Assembly: GCF_019710585.1 (NCBI RefSeq)
Contig: NZ_JAIFZQ010000002.1
Location: 217,481 to 281,480, forward strand
Reading direction: 5' to 3'
Source: Arthrobacter sp. MAHUQ-56
GTDB lineage: Bacteria > Actinomycetota > Actinomycetes > Actinomycetales > Micrococcaceae
Length of the DNA: 64,000 nt
Position 1 is the first letter of the stretch. Every line of letters starts with the position of its first letter. A program made the position numbers and the translations under genes. The notes beneath the pieces are model-generated. The model did no database searches. It saw only the letters and a program-made list of their open reading frames with translations, and was not told the DNA's origin. Below, in pieces: positions 12,103 to 20,760 of this stretch.

Positions 12103-12956
12103 TTGCCCTGGCCGGACGCGTCCGCCGGGCCGAATCCGGCCGCCGCCAGGACTTTTTGGCCTTCCGCGCCGGTGACCAGGTCCAGGAAGGCCTGCGCGGT
12201 TGCCTTGTTCCGGCTCGTGGTGGTCGCAACAATCGGGTAGGTGTTGACGGCGCCCTGCGACTCCGCGAAACCGATACCAGCGACCTTGCCTCCGGCGGCG
12301 TTGATGTCCGTGGCGTAGACCAGGCCGGCATCTGCCTCGGCGGAAGTGACCTTGCCCAGCACGTCGGTGACCGCGTTTTCCTCACTCACGGGCCTGAGTT
12401 CCAGGCCGGCCGCTTCCGCCACCTTGGCCGCTGCGGCCCCGCATGGAACCTGCCTGGCGCAGGTGACGAGCTTGACGCCCGGGCGCGCCAGGTCCTTCAG
12501 CGATCCGATGCCGGCGGGGTTGCCGGGCGGCATGGCGATGGCGAGGGTGTTGGTGGCGAAATTCCGCGGTGTGCCGTCGGCAAGGCCGGCGTCCTGCAGC
12601 TTCTGCATGTTGGCCGCGTCGGCCGACGCGAAGACGTCCGCAGGGGCGCCCTGGCTGATCTGGCCCACGAGGTCCGAGGATCCTGCAAAGCTCAAAGTGA
12701 CGGAGCTTCCCGGGTTGGCAGCCTCGAAGGCATGCGCGAGTTCGGTGAAGGTGCCTTTGAGGGACGCGGCCGCAAAGACGGTGATGGTGCCGGCCGGCCT
12801 CGCGCCAGTGCGCTCATCCGCACCCGCCGTGGTGCCGCCCGCCGGGGCGCACCCGGTGAGCACGGCCGGCAGGAGTGCGCCTGCGGCAAGGACGGCAGCA
12901 AGTGCCCTGGCCCTGGCGGTGGGGATGGGCAGCCTTGTCATGCGCGGCCGCATCAT
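12099..12956 (-). CDS. modA: Molybdate-binding lipoprotein
   Basis: Extracytoplasmic receptor that hands molybdate (or tungstate) to ModBC. The product has 285 residues with an N-terminal signal peptide ending in lipobox LTGC, so it is expected to be a lipid-anchored protein. The mature part begins [22 protein letters not shown], the usual ModA opening with the Ser that contacts the anion. Start 12956 overlaps the stop of the upstream HTH-TOBE gene (ATGA); a longer in-frame start at 13088 would sit inside that gene and is rejected. Confidence 0.93.
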   Translation of the reverse strand: MMRPRMTRLPIPTARARALAAVLAAGALLPAVLTGCAPAGGTTAGADERTGARPAGTITVFAAASLKGTFTELAHAFEAANPGSSVTLSFAGSSDLVGQISQGAPADVFASADAANMQKLQDAGLADGTPRNFATNTLAIAMPPGNPAGIGSLKDLARPGVKLVTCARQVPCGAAAAKVAEAAGLELRPVSEENAVTDVLGKVTSAEADAGLVYATDINAAGGKVAGIGFAESQGAVNTYPIVATTTSRNKATAQAFLDLVTGAEGQKVLAAAGFGPADASGQGK

Positions 12957-13357
12957 GCCCGGCCCTTGGGCGATTCGATGATGACCGTTGTCGCCTTGAC
13001 CACGGCGGTGGCCACCGAGCCCGGTTCCAGCCCAAGGTCGCGCACCGCTTCGCTGCTCATCAGCGATACAACGCGGAAGGGGCCGCACTGCAGTTCCACC
13101 TGCGCCATGACCTTGTCCGCGACGACGTTGGTGACAAGGCCGACGAACCGGTTGCGCGCCGAGCTGCCGCCACGTTGCGGGTCCTCGGGCAATTGCGCGA
13201 GCTTCCGGGCATGGTTGGCCAGCTCAAGGCCGTCCACGGCCAGCCTGCCGGACTCGTCGCGCCGGGGTGCCAGGGTTCCCTGGTCCGTCCACCGGCGCAC
13301 GGTATCGTCACTGACGCCCAGGAAACGGGCGGCTTCGGAAACGCGGATCAGGGCCAT
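12953..13357 (-). CDS. Helix-turn-helix plus TOBE molybdopterin-binding protein
   Basis: Product of 134 residues. Residues 1-55 form an excisionase/MerR-like winged helix (IRVSEAARFLGVSDDTVRRW). Residues 65-132 form a single TOBE (Mop) domain (NRFVGLVTNVVADKVMAQVE) that binds molybdate or a related oxyanion. As the first gene of the modABC operon it is probably a ModE-like sensor, with the DNA-binding and ligand domains in the ModE order but a different HTH type. It could instead store molybdate. Single-gene control of this operon is inference. Confidence 0.85.
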   Translation of the reverse strand: MALIRVSEAARFLGVSDDTVRRWTDQGTLAPRRDESGRLAVDGLELANHARKLAQLPEDPQRGGSSARNRFVGLVTNVVADKVMAQVELQCGPFRVVSLMSSEAVRDLGLEPGSVATAVVKATTVIIESPKGRA

Positions 13358-13467
13358 GCTGGGATCCTAACCCGCAGATGCGGAAAAGAACCAGCACTTT
13401 ACGCCGTAAACGAGGAACCCCACACCCTGCCGGTGGTTGCCGGGGATACGGCACTAGACTTCCTTCC

Positions 13468-14337
13468 GTGGCCATCTACATCGATCCCCCGCTGTGGCCC
13501 GCCCACGGAACGCACTTTTCGCACATGGTCTCAGACAGCTCCCTCGAGGAACTGCACGCCTTCGCTGCGGCCGCGGGAATTCCTGGGCGGGCATTCGACG
13601 GCGACCATTACGACGTACCGGAACGCCGCCTCGGCGAGCTCGTGGCGGCCGGGGCAATTGCCGTAGAAGGCAGGGTCCTGGTCCGCAAACTGATCGCGAG
13701 CGGACTGCGGATCCCGGCCCGGCGGCGGAACAAGTCGCTGAAGGTTCCCCTGCTGAACCGCTGGGAGGCCCTCATCCCCGGCCACGACGCCCTGTTCCTG
13801 GACCTGCTGGACCGGTGGAGCGAACCACACCGCCACTACCACGGCTGCACGCACCTGCTTTCGGTCTTGGAGGCCCTGGACCTGCTCACCGAACCTGCCG
13901 AACCGCCGCGGACCGTGCTGCTGGCGGCGTGGTTCCACGACGCCGTGTACCGCGGCGCCGCCGGCCAGGACGAGGAGGAATCTGCCCGCCTGGCGGAAGA
14001 ACGCCTGGCGCAAGCCGGGTTGCCGGAGGCAGAGGTGTCCGAAGTGGCCCGGCTGGTCCGCCTCACCTCCGACCACCGGCCGGAAGCGGGTGACGACGAC
14101 GGAGCCCTCCTCTGCGATGCCGACCTTTCCGTCCTCGGCGGCGAACCGGAGGAATACGCCCGCTACGTTGCCGCCGTCCGGAAGGACTACGCGCACATTG
14201 GCGACGCCGACTTCGCTGCCGGCCGGGCCGCCGTCGTCCGCCACCTGCTGGAACTGGACCCGCTCTTCCACCATCCGCGTGCCAGGGAGCTCTGGACGGA
14301 CGCGGCCCGCCGCAACCTGGAAGGCGAACTGTCGTGA
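13468..14337 (+). CDS. DUF4031 domain fused to HD-type phosphohydrolase-like domain
   Basis: GTG-started protein of 289 residues. Residues 1-85 are a DUF4031 domain (opening IYIDPPLWPAHGTHFSHMVS). Residues 105-285 look like an HD-superfamily domain, with metal-ligand candidates in HYHGCTHLL (near 128) and AWFHDAVYRG (near 155), and DADLS further on. HD proteins usually cleave phosphate esters or nucleotides; the substrate is unknown. It overlaps the ComB-like phosphatase gene by GTGA, so the two probably act in the same process. Confidence 0.8.
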   Translation: MAIYIDPPLWPAHGTHFSHMVSDSSLEELHAFAAAAGIPGRAFDGDHYDVPERRLGELVAAGAIAVEGRVLVRKLIASGLRIPARRRNKSLKVPLLNRWEALIPGHDALFLDLLDRWSEPHRHYHGCTHLLSVLEALDLLTEPAEPPRTVLLAAWFHDAVYRGAAGQDEEESARLAEERLAQAGLPEAEVSEVARLVRLTSDHRPEAGDDDGALLCDADLSVLGGEPEEYARYVAAVRKDYAHIGDADFAAGRAAVVRHLLELDPLFHHPRARELWTDAARRNLEGELS

Positions 14338-15176
14338 ACGCACCACAATCCAACCCGCGCCACACGTATTCGGCGAACGCCGCGCACCGGCAGCTGCCCT
14401 TCGAGGTCCGGCTGGACTGGGGGCTGGAGGGTGCCCGGACCATTGCACCGGGCGCGGACATCGCGGTGGTGGTGGATGTCCTGTCCTTCGGAACCTGTGT
14501 CAGCGTGGCCCTCGACCAGGGCGTCGAGGTCTTCCCGTACCCCTGGAGGGACACCAGCGCTGAAGACTTCGCCGCGCACCACCATGCACAACTCGCCGGG
14601 CCGCGGGACGGCGGCGGCCTCAGCCTCTCGCCGGCGAGCATCCGGGGCGCCGGACCGCTGGAACGGCTGGTCCTGCCTTCCCCGAACGGGGCGGAGCTGT
14701 GCCGCGCGCTGGCAGACGAAGTGCCGTTGGTAGCCGTGGCTTGCCTGCGCAACGCGGCCGCAACGGCGGACTGGGTGGCCGCGAACCTTCCGGGCGACGC
14801 CGTGGTGGCGGTGGTCGCCGCCGGGGAGCGGTGGCCGGACCGCACGCTGCGCCCCGCGGTCGAGGACCAGATCGGCGCGGGGGCGGTCATCGCCGGGCTG
14901 GTGGCGGCGGGCAAGGGCGGCTATGAGGCTGAGGACGGCAGGCACGGGTACGCTCCCGAGGCGGTGGCAGCCATGGCTGTTTTCGAGGCCTCCGAGCCGC
15001 GGTTGCGTGAACTTCTGCACCACTGTTCCAGCGGCCGGGAACTGTCAGGCGGGGGTTATGCGGCTGATGTGGACATAGCCGCCGAACTGGATGACAGCGA
15101 TTCGGTGGCCATCCTTCGGAGCGGGGCATTCCGTCCTGTAGCTTTCGCTTCCGGGGCGGAGCCGGCCGGCTCCTAG
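14334..15176 (+). CDS. ComB-like 2-phosphosulfolactate phosphatase family protein
   Basis: Product of 280 residues (GTG start). The ComB family removes phosphate from 2-phosphosulfolactate in coenzyme M synthesis of methanogens, but many bacterial members have no known substrate. Family signatures are AVVVDVLSFGTCVSVALDQG near 43-62, LPSPNGAELC near 115 and an acidic AVEDQIGAGAVI near 180. An actinobacterium has no coenzyme M pathway, so the real substrate is open. It is translationally coupled to the DUF4031-HD gene and overlaps the convergent YccF gene by four bases. Confidence 0.85.
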   Translation: MNAPQSNPRHTYSANAAHRQLPFEVRLDWGLEGARTIAPGADIAVVVDVLSFGTCVSVALDQGVEVFPYPWRDTSAEDFAAHHHAQLAGPRDGGGLSLSPASIRGAGPLERLVLPSPNGAELCRALADEVPLVAVACLRNAAATADWVAANLPGDAVVAVVAAGERWPDRTLRPAVEDQIGAGAVIAGLVAAGKGGYEAEDGRHGYAPEAVAAMAVFEASEPRLRELLHHCSSGRELSGGGYAADVDIAAELDDSDSVAILRSGAFRPVAFASGAEPAGS

Positions 15177-15589
15177 CGGTAGCTCCTGACCGGGTAGTTG
15201 CTGGCAAACGGGGTGCTGGTGGGTACGATCTGCTTGCCCAGCGGCATCAGGGACACCGGAATCAGCTTGAGGTTGGCGATGGCCAGCGGGATGCCAATGA
15301 TGGTCACCGCCATGGCAAACGCCGTCAGGACGTGCCCGATGGCGATCCAGATGCCCGCGACCAGCAGCCAGATCACGTTGCCCAGCAGGGAGAAGACACC
15401 GCTGCCGCCGGGTTTGTCCACCACCATCCGGCCGAAGGGCCACAGCGTGTAGGCAGCGATCCGGAACGAGGCGATGCCCCACGGAATGGTCACGATCAGC
15501 AGGCAGCAGACCACGCCCGCGAGGAAATAGCCCAGGGCCAGCCAGAAGCCGCCGAAAACCAGCCAGATGATGTTCAGGAGTGTCTTCAT
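15173..15589 (-). CDS. YccF domain-containing inner membrane protein
   Basis: Product of 138 residues with two repeated membrane units. Each holds the YccF pattern: NIIWLVFGGFWLALGYFLAG and TIPWGIASFRIAAYTLWPFG in the first, and NVIWLLVAGIWIAIGHVLTA with TIIGIPLAIANLKLIPVSLMPLG in the second (segments noted separately). Function is unknown across bacteria. The ATG at 15589 starts right at the conserved MKTLLNIIW; longer frames upstream lack a ribosome site. Confidence 0.88.
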   Translation of the reverse strand: MKTLLNIIWLVFGGFWLALGYFLAGVVCCLLIVTIPWGIASFRIAAYTLWPFGRMVVDKPGGSGVFSLLGNVIWLLVAGIWIAIGHVLTAFAMAVTIIGIPLAIANLKLIPVSLMPLGKQIVPTSTPFASNYPVRSYR

Positions 15590-15708
15590 GGAGCCATTCT
15601 GCCCCCAGCCACCGACAAAACACGTCCCCTGGCCAAAAGATGGGGGACTTCCCTGATCCTGCCCTGGCTTGACCCTGGGCTGGGAGGCACCTTGGGGGCG
15701 CCGCCGGG

Positions 15709-16320
15709 CTAAACGGTGGCGGCCGCCTTCGCTGCTTCCACGAACGCCCGGATCTTTGCCAGGTCCTTGACCCCGCGGGAAGCCTCCACGCCGGAGGAGA
15801 CATCCACGCCCCAGGCGTGGGCCGCTGCCGACGCCTGGCCCACGTTCCCCGGCTCCAGGCCGCCCGCAAGCAGCCACTTCCGGCCCTGGAGGACAGGCAG
15901 GGAGGCCACTGAGGCGTAGTCCCAGGATTCCCCCGACCCCGGGACAGCCGCGTCAATCAGGAGCAGGTCCTCGCCCCAGTCCTGGAACTCCTCCGGAGCG
16001 GCACCCATGGTGACCGCCCTGATCAGCTTCATGCCGGCGTCGTGCACTGTTGCCACGTCCGCCCGGGACCGTTGCCCGTGCAGTTGGATCCACTCCAGGC
16101 CCGCGGCGCGGGCGATGGCGACGGCGTCCACCACCGGCTCGTCGCGGAACACGCCGATCGGCAAAACATCTTCGGGCACCCCTGCCAGCAGGGCGGCGGC
16201 CTGCGACGGCGAAACCACGCGCGGGCTGGCGGTGAGGACGAACCCCACGGCATCCGCCCCGGCGTCCACCGCTTCGCGGACTGATTCGGGCGTGCTGAGA
16301 CCACACACTTTGACGAACAT
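15709..16320 (-). CDS. trpF: Phosphoribosylanthranilate isomerase
   Basis: Third-step enzyme of tryptophan synthesis, an Amadori rearrangement of N-(5-phosphoribosyl)anthranilate on a TIM barrel. Product of 203 residues, normal for the family. The catalytic Cys is in the opening VKVCGLSTPESV, the Asp near 125 is in LLIDAAVPGSGE, and the phosphate-binding end is LAGGLEPGNV and VDVSSGVEASRGVKD. No other trp gene is near, so it is transcribed outside a trp operon. Confidence 0.95.
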   Translation of the reverse strand: MFVKVCGLSTPESVREAVDAGADAVGFVLTASPRVVSPSQAAALLAGVPEDVLPIGVFRDEPVVDAVAIARAAGLEWIQLHGQRSRADVATVHDAGMKLIRAVTMGAAPEEFQDWGEDLLLIDAAVPGSGESWDYASVASLPVLQGRKWLLAGGLEPGNVGQASAAAHAWGVDVSSGVEASRGVKDLAKIRAFVEAAKAAATV

Positions 16321-16427
16321 TCCCGGGCTCCTTCAGGCTGTTTTCGTGTTGACCCCCCGCAGGAGAGTAGCAGGGACCGGGCTGAACCTGCGACGCCGGA
16401 CCACAGCCGGGGAACTAGGCTGGCCAG

Positions 16428-16997
16428 ATGCAGATCATCCGTTTCGCAGAGCTCAAGGCAGAACCGTGGCGCAACGGCGGGGGCGTGACCAGGGAGATTG
16501 CCCAGCAGGGTTCGGCGGACGGCGGCTGGGACTGGCGGGTGAGCATCGCGGATGTGACGAAGGCGGGCGACTTTTCGCCGTTCCCGGGGATGGAGCGGGT
16601 GCTGACCGTCGTCGAGGGCGATTTGCTGCTGCTCACCGTGGACGGTTCCGAGCGGCCGGTGGAAAAGTTCCGTCCCTACAGATTCGACGGCGGCGCGGCC
16701 ACCTCGGCGAAGCTCCCCACTGGGGACGTCAGGGACCTTAACGTCATCACGCGAAAGGGTGCCTTCAAGGGCTTCACCTCCATCATCGAGCTGTCCAGGA
16801 AACGCGCGCACCCTGTCTTCGAAGGGCAGCTGGGAGTGCTGCTGCAGGGACAGGCGACGGCCAGCGAAGGGGACGCGGACCCCGTGGAGCTGGAGCGCTA
16901 CGACGCCGTGGCCGGTTCGGATCAGCGCTCCCCCGAAATCCTGGGCCGCGGCTTCCTGGCCGTGGTGTCCATCGACGCGGTCATGCCGGAGGACTGA
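16428..16997 (+). CDS. HutD/Ves family cupin-like protein
   Basis: Product of 189 residues beginning MQIIRFAELKAEPWRNGGG, with GGWDWRVSIADV near 35 and FSPFPGMERVLTVVEGD near 50, the conserved pattern of HutD/Ves proteins (a bicupin fold). HutD accompanies histidine utilisation and Ves is cold-linked in Escherichia coli, but a molecular function is not established. No hut genes are nearby. The last 17 bases overlap the end of the convergent oxidoreductase gene. Confidence 0.85.
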   Translation: MQIIRFAELKAEPWRNGGGVTREIAQQGSADGGWDWRVSIADVTKAGDFSPFPGMERVLTVVEGDLLLLTVDGSERPVEKFRPYRFDGGAATSAKLPTGDVRDLNVITRKGAFKGFTSIIELSRKRAHPVFEGQLGVLLQGQATASEGDADPVELERYDAVAGSDQRSPEILGRGFLAVVSIDAVMPED

Positions 16998-18294
16998 AGG
17001 GCCGCACCGGCACCACGGCACCGCTCCGGCGTGCCTCCTCGGCCGCGAAAACAACCGCGTGGCTGACGAGGGATTCCTCCAGCCCGGAGACGATACCGGA
17101 CCAGTCCCCGGTTCCCAGGGCGGCCACCCAGGCCTCCACGAGTCCCCGGTCGCCGCCTTCGTGCTTCTCGCCCTTGACGCTGGGCTCAGTTGTGGGCACC
17201 TCGTGCACGGTAGTTGTCCCGGTCAGGAAGTCGTAAACGGAGATGGTCCCCGCCTCGATGGAGATCTCGCCGTGGCTGCCGAAGATCCTGGTCCGGCGCG
17301 GCCCGGCGGCGGTGAACGCGGTGGCAGTCAAGGCGGCCGTCGTCCCGTCCTCGTATTCGATGTTCACCACCTGGTGGTCCACCACGTCGTTGTCCGAGGA
17401 GTAGACACAGCGGCCGTAGGGACCCGTGGCCAGTGCGTGCCACAGCGATTCCCGGTTCCCGCCGGGGTCCACCACGTCGGCAAAATATGCCCGTGCCGGA
17501 TCGGTCTCGGTGTTGCCTTCGGGGCGGCCGGGGCCGTAGATCCTGACGGCCGAGTAGGGGCAACCGGGTTCCGCTGGACAGTCGGTGCAGCGCCCGGACG
17601 CGCCCTCCGGCGCCTCGCCGGGCCGGAAGTGGGTCAGCCGGCCGAACGAGGACACCCGGGCCGGCCTGCTGCCGATGATGAACGAGAGCCAGTCGACGTC
17701 GTGCGTGCATTTTGCCAGCAGGAAGGGGCTGGATTGGTCCTCCCGGCGCCAGTTTCCCCGGACGTAGGAATGCGCGAAGTGCCAGAATCCCACCGGTTCC
17801 AGGTGCTGGACGGAGATGATCCGCCCCACCGCACCCCCGGAAAGGAGCTGCCGCAGCAGCTCAGTCAGCCGCGTGTACCGCAGGACGTGGCAGACCACGG
17901 CGCTGGCCCCGGACCTGCGGGCCAGGCGTTCGAGCTCCCCGCAGCCGGCAGGATCGACGGCGACGGGTTTCTCAAGGAGGATGGGGTAACCGTGGGCGGC
18001 GGCGGCAGCGAAGGGCGCCAGGTGCTCGCGGTCAGGTGTGGCGATGATGATGCCGTCAGCGGGAAGGCCCGCAGCCAGCATCGCCTGCCAGTCCTCGAAA
18101 GTCCCGTCCGCCGGAACCCCGAGCTCGGCTGCGAGACCTTCACGCAACGGGCGCCGCGGCTCGGCCAGGCCCACCACCACGGCCCGGCCGGTGGCGGCGG
18201 CAAGACGCGCATACGCAGAACCCCGCGCTCCCGCTCCGGCGATAAGGAGCCGCACGGGACGTCCGGAGGCAGCGGGCGGCGGCACACCACCCAC
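16981..18294 (-). CDS. Gfo/Idh/MocA family oxidoreductase
   Basis: NAD(P)-dependent dehydrogenase-like protein of 437 residues, GTG-started. The nucleotide-binding motif is LIAGAGARGSAYARLAA near 16-32, and the catalytic-lysine motif is LEKPVAV near 108. The C-terminal half (about 145-430) is the usual open beta-sheet substrate domain, and includes a Cys-rich patch CTDCPAEPGC near 238-247. Family members act on sugars, inositols or their derivatives. It is the last gene of the sugar operon, five bases after the GH63-like gene, so it probably oxidises a product of that sugar. Confidence 0.85.
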   Translation of the reverse strand: MGGVPPPAASGRPVRLLIAGAGARGSAYARLAAATGRAVVVGLAEPRRPLREGLAAELGVPADGTFEDWQAMLAAGLPADGIIIATPDREHLAPFAAAAAHGYPILLEKPVAVDPAGCGELERLARRSGASAVVCHVLRYTRLTELLRQLLSGGAVGRIISVQHLEPVGFWHFAHSYVRGNWRREDQSSPFLLAKCTHDVDWLSFIIGSRPARVSSFGRLTHFRPGEAPEGASGRCTDCPAEPGCPYSAVRIYGPGRPEGNTETDPARAYFADVVDPGGNRESLWHALATGPYGRCVYSSDNDVVDHQVVNIEYEDGTTAALTATAFTAAGPRRTRIFGSHGEISIEAGTISVYDFLTGTTTVHEVPTTEPSVKGEKHEGGDRGLVEAWVAALGTGDWSGIVSGLEESLVSHAVVFAAEEARRSGAVVPVRPFSPPA

Positions 18295-18298
18295 CGGC

Positions 18299-19651
18299 CT
18301 AGCCGTCCCCGGAATCCGCGAGCCACTCCAGTGCGACGGCCGCCGTCCAGGACTGGTCCATGCTGCCGAGCGGCTCGCCGGTGAAGGGCTCGTAGTATTC
18401 CGCGTAGTGGCCTTCCATCAGCTGCGCCAGGGAGGCCTCCCGCAGCCGCCGGTACCGCTCCTCATCGCCGCGCCGCCGCAGGCAGCTGGCAAGGTACCAG
18501 TTCATGACGGGCCACACGGGTCCGCGCCAGTACTGCCGGGGCTTCAGCCCTTCATAGGTGGTGGACGTGGAGGCCGGCAGCGGGAAGGCGAGGCGCGGGT
18601 CCCCGGTCCAGTCCGGGCCCTCGAAGAGCTCCAGCTGCCGCTCCAGCAGGGGGCCGCCGGCAGTGGAGATGAGCGGTGCAAACCCTGCCATGGTGGGCAG
18701 CCCGATCCATTCCCCCGTCAGTACGTCCCGGTCGCGCGCCAGCCCGGTGCGGGGGTCAACGGTGGAATCCACTCCTTCGCGGAACTCCGTGGCCCACTGC
18801 CGCAACCGGGATGCCTCTTCCGGCTGGCCGAATTGCTCCGCCAGCACCGCGAGGTCCTCGTTGGCGGCGGCGAAAATGGCGGACATGAAGACGTCCTTGA
18901 CCTGGAATGCCATGACTTCGGGCAACCGGGCATCGTCGAAACGGACCTCGGCCATTTGCTGGACCAGCCAAAGGTACCGGCTGTATTCCTCATCGCTGGG
19001 CCGCTGGCTGGTGTCCGTGACCTTGAGGGTGTCGGTGCGTACGAACGGCTCCATCTCCCCTGGGTGCACCCGGGAATAGGGGCCGTCGAAGCGCGGGGAG
19101 TTGTCCATCCCGGATTCCCAGCCGTGATAGATGGTCAGCAGGCCCGAGCCGTCGCCGCCGCGGCTGCTCCGCAACCAGGCGTGCCACCGGATCCAGTGGG
19201 GCAGGGTCCGGCGCACGAAGCCGTCCGCAAGCCGGGCGTCTTCGCCGCCCGCCGCCGTCGCGCGTTCCACGATGCGCCGCAGCATGGTGGCATGCACGGG
19301 TGGCTGGCAGATGCCGCTTGACTGCACCCCTTCGGGTGAGGCGCCCCGGGTTCCCCAGCGTTCGACGTCGGGAAAGTAGCCGGGGACGTCGGAGAACACG
19401 ATATGCGGGATCATCCCGCTCTCCCACTGCGCGGCGAGGAGGTAATCGAGTTCCTGCAGCGCCCGGGCCACGCTCACAGTCGACAGGCCGGTGGCCACGA
19501 AGGCGGCGTCCCAGCTCCACATGTGGGGGTAGAGGTTGGGCGCGGCGGTAACCATCGTGCCGAGGTCATTGGCGGCGAGGACGTCCCTGGCCCTGCGGCC
19601 AAGGTCCTCAAGGTCCGGAACCGGGTAGGCCTCTTCGCGGGCCGGGGTCAT
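18299..19651 (-). CDS. Glycoside hydrolase, (alpha/alpha)6 barrel, GH63-like
   Basis: Product of 450 residues. Conserved blocks such as NLYPHMWSWDAAFVATGL near 39-56, YHGWESGMDNSPRFDGPY near 175-192 (with acidic residues suited to catalysis) and YWRGPVWPVMNWYLAS near 380 fit the MGH1-like/GH63 group, which includes mannosyl- and glucosylglycerate hydrolases and alpha-glucosidases. No signal peptide is visible, so it acts in the cytoplasm on imported sugar. It overlaps the ATPase gene by ATGA. The exact substrate is not readable. Confidence 0.75.
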   Translation of the reverse strand: MTPAREEAYPVPDLEDLGRRARDVLAANDLGTMVTAAPNLYPHMWSWDAAFVATGLSTVSVARALQELDYLLAAQWESGMIPHIVFSDVPGYFPDVERWGTRGASPEGVQSSGICQPPVHATMLRRIVERATAAGGEDARLADGFVRRTLPHWIRWHAWLRSSRGGDGSGLLTIYHGWESGMDNSPRFDGPYSRVHPGEMEPFVRTDTLKVTDTSQRPSDEEYSRYLWLVQQMAEVRFDDARLPEVMAFQVKDVFMSAIFAAANEDLAVLAEQFGQPEEASRLRQWATEFREGVDSTVDPRTGLARDRDVLTGEWIGLPTMAGFAPLISTAGGPLLERQLELFEGPDWTGDPRLAFPLPASTSTTYEGLKPRQYWRGPVWPVMNWYLASCLRRRGDEERYRRLREASLAQLMEGHYAEYYEPFTGEPLGSMDQSWTAAVALEWLADSGDG

Positions 19652-20736
19652 GCCGTCAGCCCCAGCTGCGTCTCCGTGTCGAAGAAGCGAAGGGCGGCGG
19701 GGTCGAACCGCAGCCCGACCTTGTCCCCCGAGGAAACCCGCACCGTCGACGGGACCTGTACCTTGACTGTCTGCCCGCCCAGGTCCACGGTCAGCAGCGT
19801 TGCGTGCCCAAGTGGTTCCACCACCTCCACCACGGCGTCCAGGGAACCTTCGGTGCCGCGTTCGGCAATGGCTATGTTCTCCGCCCGGATGCCCACCATC
19901 ACCGGGCTCCCGCCGGTGCGGGCCGCCGCCCGCGCCAGGAATTCCGGGGCTTCGGTGTTCTGGCCGGCCACTTCAAGGGCGCCCTGCTGTGTGATCCGGC
20001 CGTCCAGGAAGTTCATCGGCGGTGAGCCGATGAACCCGCCCACGAACCGGTCCGCCGGCTCTTCGTAGACCGTAAGGGGGCTGCCCAGCTGGGCGATCTG
20101 CCCCTTCTTCATGACGGCGACCCGGTCCGAGAGGCTCATGGCCTCCACCTGGTCGTGGGTGACGTACAGCGTGGTGGACCCCAGCTGCTGGACGATCTTC
20201 TTCAGTTCGGCCCTGAAGTCCAGTCGAAGGAGGGCATCGAGGTTGGACAGGGGTTCGTCCATGAGCAGCACGTCGGCATCCATGACGATGGCCCTGGCCA
20301 CGGCGACGCGCTGCCGCTGCCCGCCCGAAAGCTGCGCCGGGTACCGGTCCAGGTAGGGGCTCAGCTGCAGGAGGTCCGCTGCCCACCTCACTTTCCGCTC
20401 TATCTCCTCCCGCGGGACCTTCTTCATCATCAGCCCGAAGGCGATGTTGGTCCGGACCATGCGGTGCGGAAACACGGCATACGACTGGAACACCATGGAA
20501 AGGTTCCGGTCCTGCGGAGGCAGGTAGGTCACGTCCCTGCCCCCGATGGAGATGCTGCCTTCATCGGGGAAGTCCAGCCCTGCCACCATCCGAAGGAGCG
20601 TGGTCTTCCCGCAGCCCGAAGGCCCCAGCAGCACCATGAACTCGCCCTCGGCCACGTCGAGGGAGACATTGTTCGTGGCCAGCTCCGTGCTGCCCGGGTA
20701 GGTCTTGTGCAGGCCCTTGATGGAGATGTCAGCCAT
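19648..20736 (-). CDS. Sugar ABC transporter ATP-binding protein (UgpC/MsmK type)
   Basis: Cytoplasmic ATPase of 362 residues. Walker A GPSGCGKTT near 38, signature [14 protein letters not shown] near 136, Walker B VLLMDEPLSNLDA near 155 and the switch His in VTHDQ are all present. The C-terminal third (about 240-355) carries the TOBE/OB regulatory domain of the MalK-UgpC-MsmK group, which often serves several sugar importers. That matters because the second sugar operon in this window lacks an ATPase gene. Confidence 0.93.
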   Translation of the reverse strand: MADISIKGLHKTYPGSTELATNNVSLDVAEGEFMVLLGPSGCGKTTLLRMVAGLDFPDEGSISIGGRDVTYLPPQDRNLSMVFQSYAVFPHRMVRTNIAFGLMMKKVPREEIERKVRWAADLLQLSPYLDRYPAQLSGGQRQRVAVARAIVMDADVLLMDEPLSNLDALLRLDFRAELKKIVQQLGSTTLYVTHDQVEAMSLSDRVAVMKKGQIAQLGSPLTVYEEPADRFVGGFIGSPPMNFLDGRITQQGALEVAGQNTEAPEFLARAAARTGGSPVMVGIRAENIAIAERGTEGSLDAVVEVVEPLGHATLLTVDLGGQTVKVQVPSTVRVSSGDKVGLRFDPAALRFFDTETQLGLTA

Positions 20737-20760
20737 GGGACACCCTCTCTTGGAAAGCGG

